Notes under the pieces: model-generated
What the model was told of the DNA's origin: nothing
Seen by the model: the letters and a program-made list of their open reading frames with translations, nothing else
Database searches by the model: none
Made by a program: the position numbers and the translations under genes
Shown here: positions 34,801 through 46,800 of the stretch, piece after piece
How positions within the stretch are numbered: position 1 is the first letter of the stretch
How the letters are laid out: each line of letters begins with the position of its first letter
DNA from: Bactericera cockerelli
Lineage: Eukaryota > Arthropoda > Insecta > Hemiptera > Triozidae
Length of the DNA stretch: 64,000 nucleotides
NCBI GenBank assembly: GCA_024516035.1
Contig: CM044966.1
Coordinates: forward strand, 21,797,185-21,861,184
Direction of reading: 5' to 3'

Positions 34801-37800
34801 GCTGTAGAGTTCCAGCTCAAAGCCAGCTAGCAGATACATGGAGATGATGCGGAGAATAGTAGGATCCAGGTATAATAATAATAATAATAGTTCCAGTAGA
34901 TATAGTAGTACTCATGCTGGCTGTAGAGTTCCAGCTCAAAGCCAGCTAGCAGATACATGGAGATGATGCGGAGAGTATAGTAAGATCCAGTATAATAATA
35001 ATAATAACAGTTACCAGTAAATATAGTATACTCATGCTGGCTGTAGAGTTCCAGCTCAAAGCCAGCTAGCAGATACATGGAGATGATGCAGAGTATAGTA
35101 AGGATCCAGGTATAATAATAATAATAACTAGTTACAGTAGATATAGTAGTACTCATGCTGGCTGTAGAGTTCCAGCTCAAAGCCAGCTAGCAGATACATG
35201 GAGATGATGCGAGATATAGTAAGATCCAGGTATAATAATAATAAAACTAGTTACCAGTAGATATAGTAGTACTCATGCTGGCGTAGAGTTCCAGCTCAAA
35301 GCCAGCTAGCAGATACATGGAGATGAGCGGAGGAAGTAAGGATCCAGTAAATAATAATAAATAGTTACAGTAGATATAGTAGTACTATGCTGGTGTAGAG
35401 TTCAGCTCAAAGCAGCTAGCAGATACATGGAGATGATGGGAGTATAGTAAGGACAGTAATAATAATAATAAACTAACATAGAATAGTGTATCATCGGTGT
35501 AGAGTTCGCTCAAAGCAGCTACAGATACATAATGATGCGGAGTATAAGACAGTATAAATAATAATAATAGTTACAGTAGATATGTAGTACTCATGCTGGT
35601 GTAGAGTTCAGCTCAAGCAGCTAGCAGATACATGGAGATGATGCGGGTATGTAGGAATCCAGGTATAATAATAATAATAACTAGTTACAGTAATAGTAGT
35701 ACTCATGCTGGCTGTGAGTTCAGCTCAAGCAGCTAGCAGATACATGGAGATGATGCGGAGTATGTAAGGATCCAGGTTAATAATAATAATTTACAGTAGT
35801 ATAGTAGTATATGCTGGCTGTAGAGTTCGCTCAAGCCACTAGCAGATACATGGAGATGATGCGGAGGAAGTACAGATCAGTATAATAAATAATAAAATGT
35901 TACAGTAGATTAGTAGTACTCATGTGGCTGTGAGTTCCAGTCAAGCACTAGCAGATACATGGAGATGATGCGGAGAATAGTACAGTCGGTATAAATAATA
36001 CTAGTTACAGAGAATGTAGTACTCATGTGGTGTAGGTCAGCTCAAAGCCAGCTAGAGATACTGGAGATGATGCGAGGTATAAGATCGTATAATAATAATA
36101 ACTAGTTACAGTAGATATGTAGTACTATGTGGCTGTAGAGTTCGCTCAAAGCAGCTACAGACATGGAGATGATGCGGAGGTATAGTAAGATCCAGGTATA
36201 ATAAAATAACTAGTTACCAGTAGATATAGTAGTACTCATGCTGGCTGTAGAGTTCCAGCTCAAAGCCAGCTAGCAGATACATGGAGATGATGCGCAGAGT
36301 ATAGTAAGAGATCCAGGTATAATAATAATAATAACTAGTTACCAGTAGATTATAGTAGTACTCATGCTGGCTGTAGAGTTCCAGCTCAAAGCCAGCTAGC
36401 AGATACATGGAGATGATGCGGAGAGTATAGTACAGGATCCAGGTATAATAATAATAATAACTAGTTACCAGTAGATATAGTAGTACTCATGCTGGCTGTA
36501 GAGTTCCAGCTCAAAGTCAGCTAGCAGATACATGGAGATGATGCGGAGAGTATAGTACAGGATCCAGGTATAATAATAATAACTAGTTACCAGTAGATAT
36601 AGTAGTACTCATGCTGGCTGTAGAGTTCCAGCTCAAAGCCAGCTAGCAGATACATGGAGATGATGCGGAGAGTATAGTACAGGATCCAGGTATAATAATA
36701 ATAATAACTAGTTACCAGTAGATATAGTAGAACTCATGCTGGCTGTAGAGTTCCAGCTCAAAGCCAGCTAGCAGATACATGGAGATGATGCGGAGAGTAT
36801 AGTACAGGATCCAGGTATAATAATAATAACTAGTTACCAGTAGATATAGTAGTACTCATGCTGGCTGTAGAGTTCCAGCTCAAAGCCAGCTAGCAGATAC
36901 ATGGAGATGATGCGGAGAGTATAGTACAGGATCCAGGTATAATAATAATAATAACTAGTTACCAGTAGATATAGTAGAACTCATGCTGGCTGTAGAGTTC
37001 CAGCTCAAAGCCAGCTAGCAGATACATGGAGATGATGCGGAGAGTATAGTACAGGATCCAGGTATAGTAATAATAATAACTAGTTACCAGTAGATATAGT
37101 AGTACTCATGCTGGCTGTAGAGTTCCAGCTCCAAGCCAGCTAGCAGATACATGGAGATGATGCGTAGAGTGTAGTAGAGAATCCAGGTATAATAATAATA
37201 ACTAGTTACCAGTAGATATAGTAGTACTCATGCTGGCTGTAGAGTTCCAGCTCAAAGCCAGCTAGCAGATACATGGAGATGATGCGTAGAGTGTAGTAGA
37301 GAATCCAGGTATAATAATAATAACTAGTTACCAGTAGATGTAGTAGTACTCATGCTGGCTGTAGAGTTCCAGCTCAAAGCCAGCTAGCAGATACATGGAG
37401 ATGATGCGGAGAGTATAGTACAGGATCCAGGTATAGTAATAATAATAACTAGTTACCAGTAGATATAGTAGTACTCATGCTGGCTGTAGAGTTCCAGCTC
37501 AAAGCCAGCTAGCAGATACATGGAGATGATGCGGAGAGTATAGTACAGGATCCAGGTATAATAATAATAATAATAACTAGTTACCAGTAGATATAGTAGT
37601 ACTCATGCTGGCTGTAGAGTTCCAGCTCCAAGCCAGCTAGCAGATACATGGAGATGATGCGTAGAGTGTAGTAGAGAATCCAGGTATAATAATAATAACT
37701 AGTTACCAGTAGATATAGTAGTACTCATGCTGGCTGTAGAGTTCCAGCTCAAAGCCAGCTAGCAGATACATGGAGATGATGCGTAGAGTGTAGTAGAGAA

Positions 37801-40800
37801 TCCAGGTATAATAATAATAACTAGTTACCAGTAGATGTAGTAGTACTCATGCTGGCTGTAGAGTTCCAGCTCAAAGCCAGCTAGCAGATACATGGAGATG
37901 ATGCGGAGAGTATAGTTGAGGATCCAGGTATAATAATAATAATAATAATAACTAGTTACCAGTAGATATAGTAGTACTCATGCTGGCTGTAGAGTTCCAG
38001 CTCAAAGCCAGCTAGCAGATACATGGAGATGATGCGCAGAGTATAATAGAGAATCCAGGTATAATAATAATAACTAGTTACCAGTAGATATAGTAGTACT
38101 CATGCTGGCTGTAGAGTTCCAGCTCAAAGCCAGCTAGCAGATACATGGAGATGATGCGGAGAGTATAGTACAGGATCCAGGTATAGTAATAATAATAACT
38201 AGTTACCAGTAGATATAGTAGTACTCATGCTGGCTGTAGAGTTCCAGCTCAAAGCCAGCTAGCAGATACATGGAGATGATGCGGAGAGTATAGTACAGGA
38301 TCCAGGTATAATAATAATAACTAGTTACCAGTAGATATAGTAGTACTCATGCTGGCTGTAGAGTTCCAGCTCAAAGCCAGCTAGCAGATACATGGAGATG
38401 ATGCGGAGAGTATAGTACAGGATCCAGGTATAATAATAATAATAATAATAATAACTAGTTACCAGTAGATATAGTAGTACTCATGCTGGCTGTAGAGTTC
38501 CAGCTCAAAGCCAGCTAGCAGATACATGGAGATGATGCGGAGAGTATAGTACAGGATCCAGGTATAATAATAATAATAATAATAATAACTAGTTACCAGT
38601 AGATATAGTAGTACTCATGCTGGCTGTAGAGTTCCAGCTCAAAGCCAGCTAGCAGATACATGGAGATGATGCGGAGAGTATAGTACAGGATCCAGGTATA
38701 GTAATAATAATAACTAGTTACCAGTAGATATAGTAGTACTCATGCTGGCTGTAGAGTTCCAGCTCCAAGCCAGCTAGCAGATACATGGAGATGATGCGTA
38801 GAGTGTAGTAGAGAATCCAGGTATAATAATAATAACTAGTTACCAGTAGATGTAGTAGTACTCATGCTGGCTGTAGAGTTCCAGCTCAAAGCCAGCTAGC
38901 AGATACATGGAGATGATGCGTAGAGTATAGTATAGGATCCAGGTATAATAATAATAATAACTAGTTACCAGTAGATATAGTAGTACTCATGCTGGCTGTA
39001 GAGTTCCAGCTCAAAGCCAGCTAGCAGATACATGGAGATGATGCGGAGAGTATAGTACAGGATCCAGGTATAGTAATAATAATAACTAGTTACCAGTAGA
39101 TATAGTAGTACTCATGCTGGCTGTAGAGTTCCAGCTCAAAGCCAGCTAGCAGATACATGGAGATGATGCGGAGAGTATAGTAGAGGATCCAGGTATAATA
39201 ATAATAACTAGTTACCAGTAGATATAGTAGTACTCATGCTGGCTGTAGAGTTCCAGCTCAAAGCCAGCTAGCAGATACATGGAGATGATGCGGAGAGTAT
39301 AGTAGAGAATCCAGGTATAATAATAATAATAACTAGTTACCAGTAGATATAGTAGTACTCATGCTGGCTGTAGAGTTCCAGCTCAAAGCCAGCTAGCAGA
39401 TACATGGAGATGATGCGGAGAGTATAGTAGAGAATCCAGGTATAATAATAATAATAACTAGTTACCAGTAGATATAGTAGTACTCATGCTGGCTGTAGAG
39501 TTCCAGCTCAAAGCCAGCTAGCAGATACATGGAGATGATGCGCAGAGTTTAGTACAGGATCCAGGTATAATAATAATAATAACTAGTTACCAGTAGATAT
39601 AGTAGTACTCATGCTGGCTGTAGAGTTCCAGCTCAAAGCCAGCTAGCAGATACATGGAGATGATGCGCAGAGTTTAGTAGAGGATCCAGGTAAAATAATA
39701 ATAATAATAATAACTAGTTACCAGTAGATATAGTAGTACTCATGCTGGCTGTAGAGTTCCAGCTCAAAGCCAGCTAGCAGATACATGGAGATGATGCGCA
39801 GAGTGTAGTAGAGGATCCAGGTAAAATAATAATAATAATAATAACTAGTTACCAGTAGATATAGTAGTTCTCATGCTGGCTGTAGAGTTCCAGCTCAAAG
39901 CCAGCTAGCAGATACATGGAGATGATGCGCAGAGTGTAGTAGAGGATCCAGGTATAATAATAATAATAACAACTAGTTACCAGTAGATATAGTAGTACTC
40001 ATGCTGGCTGTAGAGTTCCAGCTCAAAGCCAGCTAGCAGATACATGGAGATGATGCGCAGAGTGTAGTAGAGAATCCAGGTATAATAATAATAATAATAA
40101 CTAGTTACCAGTAGATATAGTAGTACTCATGCTGGCTGTAGAGTTCCAGCTCAAAGCCAGCTAGCAGATACATGGAGATGATGCGGAGAGTGTATAGTAC
40201 AGGATCCAGGTATAATAATAATAATAACTAGTTACCAGTAGATATAGTAGTACTCATGCTGGCTGTAGAGTTCCAGCTCAAAGCCAGCTAGCAGATACAT
40301 GGAGATGATGCGGAGAGTATAGTAGAGAATCCAGGTGCCAAAGCAGGCGAGGTGAGAGCGGGGGGGGTCACACTTCTGAGCCAGCGTGTGGAGATATGCG
40401 TCCACGCGCTCAGCCTGGGAATCAATACAACATAAAATAGTACATTATATTTATTCCTTATTCTCCTTCCTCCTCTTTCCCCTTATGCTACCGTACCTGG
40501 TGTGAATGTGTGATTGAATGTGATTTTTTTTTTCTCACTACCATTATTATTTCTACTATTCTTATATTGTCTTGTACTATTATTTCCTATCTTGTTTTCT
40601 ATCATATTTAGCTCTAATTGTTATTTTATTTACATTGTATCTATACTCAAATAAATAAAGAGGTGCTTTGTAAAACTGTTGGCATAATGGGACTACCTAT
40701 CTTGCGCTGACAGTCTAAATAAAGCACTACTTATACATTACAGTAGAATACAGTATAAAAAACTGACTGGTTCTATCCATTAAAAAAAAAGATGAGTGTT

Positions 40801-43800
40801 TCACCACCTTTTTTTATTTCGTGGCAATGAAACTGTCCTGATTTGAGACATTCATTTTAGCCTCCATTCTCTGGGAATCGTACTAGCAACGCACATTAAC
40901 CTCACCCAGCCTGGGTTGGGTCGGAAATGCCAGGCTCACGTGGTTTTTTTTTTACTCTGGAGAGACATGATTTTTTTTAAAAAGAATATAGATAACGAAC
41001 CTGGATATAAGAGAACTCAAGGGACCGCTTTTCTCTTGAATCCAGGTTTCTCTTATAAGGAGGTCATTTTTCCTTATAGAGAGCTAAATTGGACCTGAAA
41101 ATTGTTCTCTTATGTGTACGTTTCTCTTATATCCATGTTTAACAGGTATTCAACGCGGCAATGCAGCCTGTATGCTTGGAAATCTACCACATGTCAGTGG
41201 TATGGATCAAATATACAACCTTCATTAGATGTGTTATATTTAAACAATTCATATTTATCGGTCACCGTGCCCGAGTGAGTTAGCGCGCTAGGCATTGCAC
41301 TCACGTTGACCTGGGTTCGATTCCCAGCGGACCAGGAATTTTTCTGCTCTGTACTTGGATGTTCGGGGTCCACTCATACCTCGTGAGGAAAAATGAGTAG
41401 TTACTTGTATGAGTAACGACCACTGGCGGCATTACCAGAGTAAAAAGAAATTAATATAATATATTTTATAAACACCCGCCACCAGCTTTCAGCTAACGCT
41501 CGTGGCGGGTGTCAGGGTTGTTTAAAAATACATTTTTTGCCATAATTATATTTGTGAATGTAGTAAAGTAACGAATAAAGAAAAAAAAAAATAATAATCG
41601 AAAAGGACAGGAGGCTCTTAGTAATGCTGCGCTACTCACAAAAATTGTGAAAAGGCCTTGTGCATCACCACAAATAAAACCATACATACAACAATTTATA
41701 TTTATCTGTATTTATTTGATTCAAAGATTTTTCTAAATTCGAAAAAGGGCCGCCCGCCCGCCTCACCTCGTCCTGGAGGGCCGCAAACTCCTCGAGCAAC
41801 GAGGCCAGCCGGTCGCGCTGCCTCGCCCTGTTGTGGCCCAGCATCTGGATGAGGCCCACGAAGGGCCGCACACAGTGGCCCAGGAAGGTGTCGACGGCCT
41901 CGCGGGGACTAGTGGTGGAGGACGCGGCGGCCCCCGGGCCGGGGGGGCCCCCACCGCCGGGGCCGGGGGGAGGCAGGAAGCTGCTGAGCTTGGAGGAGCA
42001 GAGGGCGGGCGGCGAGATGAAGGCGCGGGCCGTCTCGCGGAGGACCTGGGGGGGAGGAGGGGGGGGCAGGGGGGTTGTTCCAATTGAAATAAATATATAA
42101 TGCAGTGTAATGCAGCACTATCCCACAAAACAAGAAAATCACTGATTTTCTTAGTGTGGGTAGTTTAGGACATGTTATGTGAGTTAATATGTTATCTATC
42201 TAGTATCTAAGTTTTTGAAGGCGTATTTGGAATTAGGAATAGACATTTGACAAATTTTATTGAAAAAATCTTCTCTTTTATTTCCTTTAAATATATTTAT
42301 AGTTGATAAATCATCGTACAAAGGCCTCTTCGAGCCCTTGGTTGACAGGAAATGTGCCAAGTATGGCCGCCGCATTGCCTCTTTGGACGGCCATAGCAAG
42401 TCTCTGTTTTAAATAATATCCAGATTTTATGTCGCCTATCACTTCATACGTAAATACGTAAATACGTAAGATTAACGTATTTAAGTTAATCTTACGTACC
42501 TATTGTAAAAATGTATTTTCAATGTATTGTCAACATCAATAAAAATAAAAAAAAAAATACAACAGAAATCGTTTATAAAGAACTTCAAAGGGGCCGGACT
42601 GATTTGTTCCTTATAGCCGATTTTCACTATAACCGATAAATCGGCTATAAGGAACAAGTTCACTATATCCTATATGTATCACTTGTAGAGAACAATGTAC
42701 GCTATAAGGAAACTTCGTAAGATGTGAAAAATGTACAATTATGTATGTACGACATGTACATATGTATGTGGTAAAATTGTATATGCATATTATTGTTATA
42801 CAAAGGCTATTTATATTTATTTTTTAGTTACTAATGATTTAACTCTGATATTTAAGAAAATCCGAAATTTTGGACAAAAAAGTCAAAAAAATAAGGTCCA
42901 GGACTTGCCGATACAGATTTTTGTAGAATTTAGAATGTAGAAAAAATAGTATTCTACTATATGTATAAAACGAATTTGAAGAAAATCGGTTAAGCAGTTT
43001 TGGAGATTTAGTTAGGACATATGCTTTTTTTTATATATTTTCTATTCTTTTTCATTTTTATTGTATATCTTATTTCCATTTTTTTTTTTCATTGTTAAAA
43101 TAATAATTTGTATGTACATAATGTCCATTTATATCTAATAAAGCGTTGTATAATAATAATAATAATAATAATAATAGTTACCTGTAGGAAGGGCAGGGTG
43201 CCTAGGATCAAGTGAGGATAGTTACCTGTAGGAAGGGCAGGGTGCCTAGGATCATGTGAGGATAGTTACCTGTAGGAAGGGCAGGGTGCCTAGGATCATG
43301 TGAGGATAGTTACCTGTAGGAAGGGCAGGGTGCCTAGGATAGTTACCTGTAGGAAGGGCAGGGTGCCTAGGATAGTTACCTGTAGGAAGGGCAGGGTGCC
43401 TAGGATCATGTGAGGATAGTTACCTGTAGGAAGGGCAGGGTGCCTAGGATAGTTACCTGTAGGAAGGGCAGGGTGCCTAGGATAGTTACCTGTAGGAAGG
43501 GCAGGGTGCCTAGGATAGTTACCTGTAGGAAGGGCAGGGTGCCTAGGATAGTTACCTGTAGGAAGGGCAGGGTGCCTAGGATAGTTACCTGTAGGAAGGG
43601 CAGGGTGCCTGGGATAGTTACCTGTAGGAAGGGCAGGGTGCCTAGGATAGTTACCTGTAGGAAGGGCAGGGTGCCTAGGATAGTTACCTATAGGAAGGGC
43701 AGGGTGCCTGGGATAGTTACCTGTAGGAAGGGCAGGGTGCCTGGGATAGTTACCTGTAGGAAGGGCAGGGTGCCTGGGATAGTTACCTGTAGGAAGGGCA

Positions 43801-46800
43801 GGGTGCCTAGGATAGTTACCTGTAGGAAGGGCAGGGTGCCTAGGATAGTTACCTGTAGGAAGGGCAGGGTGCCTAGGATAGTTACCTGTAGGAAGGGCAG
43901 GGTGCCTGGGATAGTTACCTGTAGGAAGGGCAGGGTGCCTAGGATAGTTACCTGTAGGAAGGGCAGGGTGCCTAGGATAGTTACCTGTAGGAAGGGCAGG
44001 GTGCCTAGGATAGTTACCTGTAGGAAGGGCAGGGTGCCTAGGATCATGTGGGGGCGGGGCATGTACACTAGTTGCATGATGGAGCGGGAGATGAGGCAGG
44101 GGTGACAGCGGGACATCTCCACGAACACGTCCTGAGGGATACAAGTCAAGATTTACACCCATCAGCATGGGGACACAAATACAATGGGGGGTTTTTTTTA
44201 TTATTATTATCTGACCTGGTTGCAGGGTTTTCAGTGAAACCCTTACAATTAACACTGCGACCTAATTAGATCTATTGTGACCAGTTGATTCTATTTGGTT
44301 TTAACGTCCTGACTGAGATAGATAGTCAGGACGGGGGTTTTACCCTCCATTCGCTGCGAATCGTACCAGCTACCCACATTAACCTCACCCAGCCTGGGTA
44401 GGGCCGGAAATGTCAGCCTCACGTGTTAGGATGGAACAGAATTTTCGTCGAAAAGTCTGCTCCAACCGGTAGTTGAACTCGGGAACTCTGGACTAGGGGC
44501 AGTAGTCACAACCATTACGCCACGGAGGCTGGACAATACAATGGGGTTCGGTGGAAGAGAAAGCCACAGGCTAAACCTCGCCCCTTGGTTCACTACATAT
44601 TCTATTGTGTTCTTTTTTTTTCATGTAATATTTTGTTGAATGTATCATGTAGTTGACCAATAAAGTGTTAAATAATAATAATAACAAGACAGGTGATTTT
44701 CAAAGAAAATCGTCTATAACGGGTTTCTTTTATAAAGAATTTATTTTCCCTTATAGAGAGGTAAATTTAACCCGAGAATTCTGTTCTTTTATATCCAGGT
44801 TTCTCTTGAAAAAAGGTTATTTTCCCTTATAGAGAGGTAAATTTAACCTGAGAATTTTGTTGTCTTATATCCAGGTTTCTCTTAAAAAAGAGGCTATTTT
44901 CCTCTATAGAGAGGTAAATTTAATCTGAGAATTTTGTTTTCAGGTTTGACTGAATCTAAAATCAATTCGTTCGTTCATCCGCGCCTAAATAATTCGGGAT
45001 TCAGTAGGGGGTCACCAACGAGGACGCTGGCCAATACCCTATTATTATTATTTATTTATTTATTTACACTTTATTAATAGGACATATGAGGCCTTCCACA
45101 GAAAAACTCGCTCATGACCACCTTAGACTTTTTTTTAGTTATGGGCATCACTGGAAAGAGCGCGCTGAGGGCTACAAGGAAATGAAAGAATAACGTGGAA
45201 AAAAGCATTCGATGCCATAAAAGAACTGCATAGGAATAACGTGTTTGCTGCAAAACTTGTTCATTCCATCCACAGTTCCCTGTAAAAACTAGCTAATTCC
45301 AAACAACCAATCAGAATGCAGCATTACATCACGTGACCTCCTTTGTTTACATCGCAGAGTGAAGCTAAATTTTGAATTTTATGGAAAGGAAAATGAGATC
45401 CTTTTTATCCTATGTTAACTCTTAAAGTTTCCCTTTTTGTTTTCATTTCATGGGTCAAGATCTAAAACCATAATAATAATGATGATAATAAAAAATACCT
45501 ACCCAATTTGTTTTGGCATCAATTAAAATAAAATTGGTCTTACTACCTACAACTTTTTATTCAATTTCAGCCTACTATAATGCAAATCTTTTTCAAATTT
45601 ATATAGGTCACCCACCTATGTGTCTATAGACCTTTAATGTTGCTTTACTCTAATGTTAGGCTATACAATACAAGGGTAAAATCTGGTTTGTATATCAGGT
45701 GAAAACTAAGAGTGTTTGTGTAAAAACTGATTCATTCCAAAAGCTTCCGTTGCAAAACTTGCTCAAAACTTGCAATTCTGTGTCAAAACTCACTCATTCC
45801 AAAATTAAACTTAAATAAACTTATTTAAGGTAGAAAAAAACTTTTTGGAACCTGTTACAGCAATTTTCTTATAATCATAGCTTTCATTTTTAAAAAAAAT
45901 AATGGAAAAATATTAATTCCTTCAATAGTTATTAGTTTTTTTTAGTTCCTGAAAAATCATCTTACATGGAATGAACCAGTTTTTCAGGCGAACGCCTCAT
46001 ATTATATACAATACAAATAATTATAAATTAAAATACAATACAATAGAAGAAAAAAATAAAGAAAAAATAAATAAATATATACATAATATATGTCCTAACT
46101 AAAGGGCGAGGTTATTGCCTTAGGCAATCTCTTCCACCCAACCCTTATCTCTTCCACCCAACCCATTATTATTATACCCTACACCCTAAACTCAAATTGA
46201 TGAGGAAAAATTCATGCACTCGGTGGGATTCGAACGCACGGATCCCTACGCTACCTGGATTACCAGACTAGCGCGTAAAACACTTGACCAAATCGAATTT
46301 GCGAGTTTCAATTAGTTTGATTGTTTTTTTAACGTCACTTTCAACTGCATGGTCATTTTTGGTCATATCGGGGGTGTTATACCCTCCATTTGTGGAAAAA
46401 TCACAAATCAGCTACTCAAATTTAATATTACCAGTGCACTATAACCCTGCCTACTTACTATTCTTAAATCTTTATCTCTCTCTTTCTCTTTATTTTTTTT
46501 TTTTGCCCACTTGTTTAGATTTAATTACCTTTTTAACTTTTATTGTATATAATTTAGTATGTATTGACTTTGTACAACATTCACCTGAATATTTACTTAA
46601 GTACAAATAAAACGTTAACACGTATGAGACGGGTCCTATTTTCTATAGTTTGTACGCTGGGACGGCTTCAAATTAGGGTATGTGTTCCAAATATGAACAT
46701 CTTCCTAATTATGATGAGTCTGACCTCATTGACTTTAACCACTGCCAGTTCACCGAGCAGGAGGTTTTCAAAGCACTATCTTCACTTCCCCCTAAATATT

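Noticed and set aside
41763..42142. Alternative GC-rich frames across NAA35 exon 7
   Set aside because: Only one frame carries the conserved HCVRPF...GHNRARQRD sequence with matching splice phases; the others are shadows.
43296..44255. 319-aa and 231-aa repetitive open frames on both strands
   Set aside because: Both are readings of the 33-bp exon 6 array in alternate frames or strands.
46284..46610. 108-aa plus-strand frame upstream of the LINE RT
   Set aside because: Hydrophobic translation of AT-rich repeat DNA spanning a SINE fragment and the TTAA element flank; no domain.
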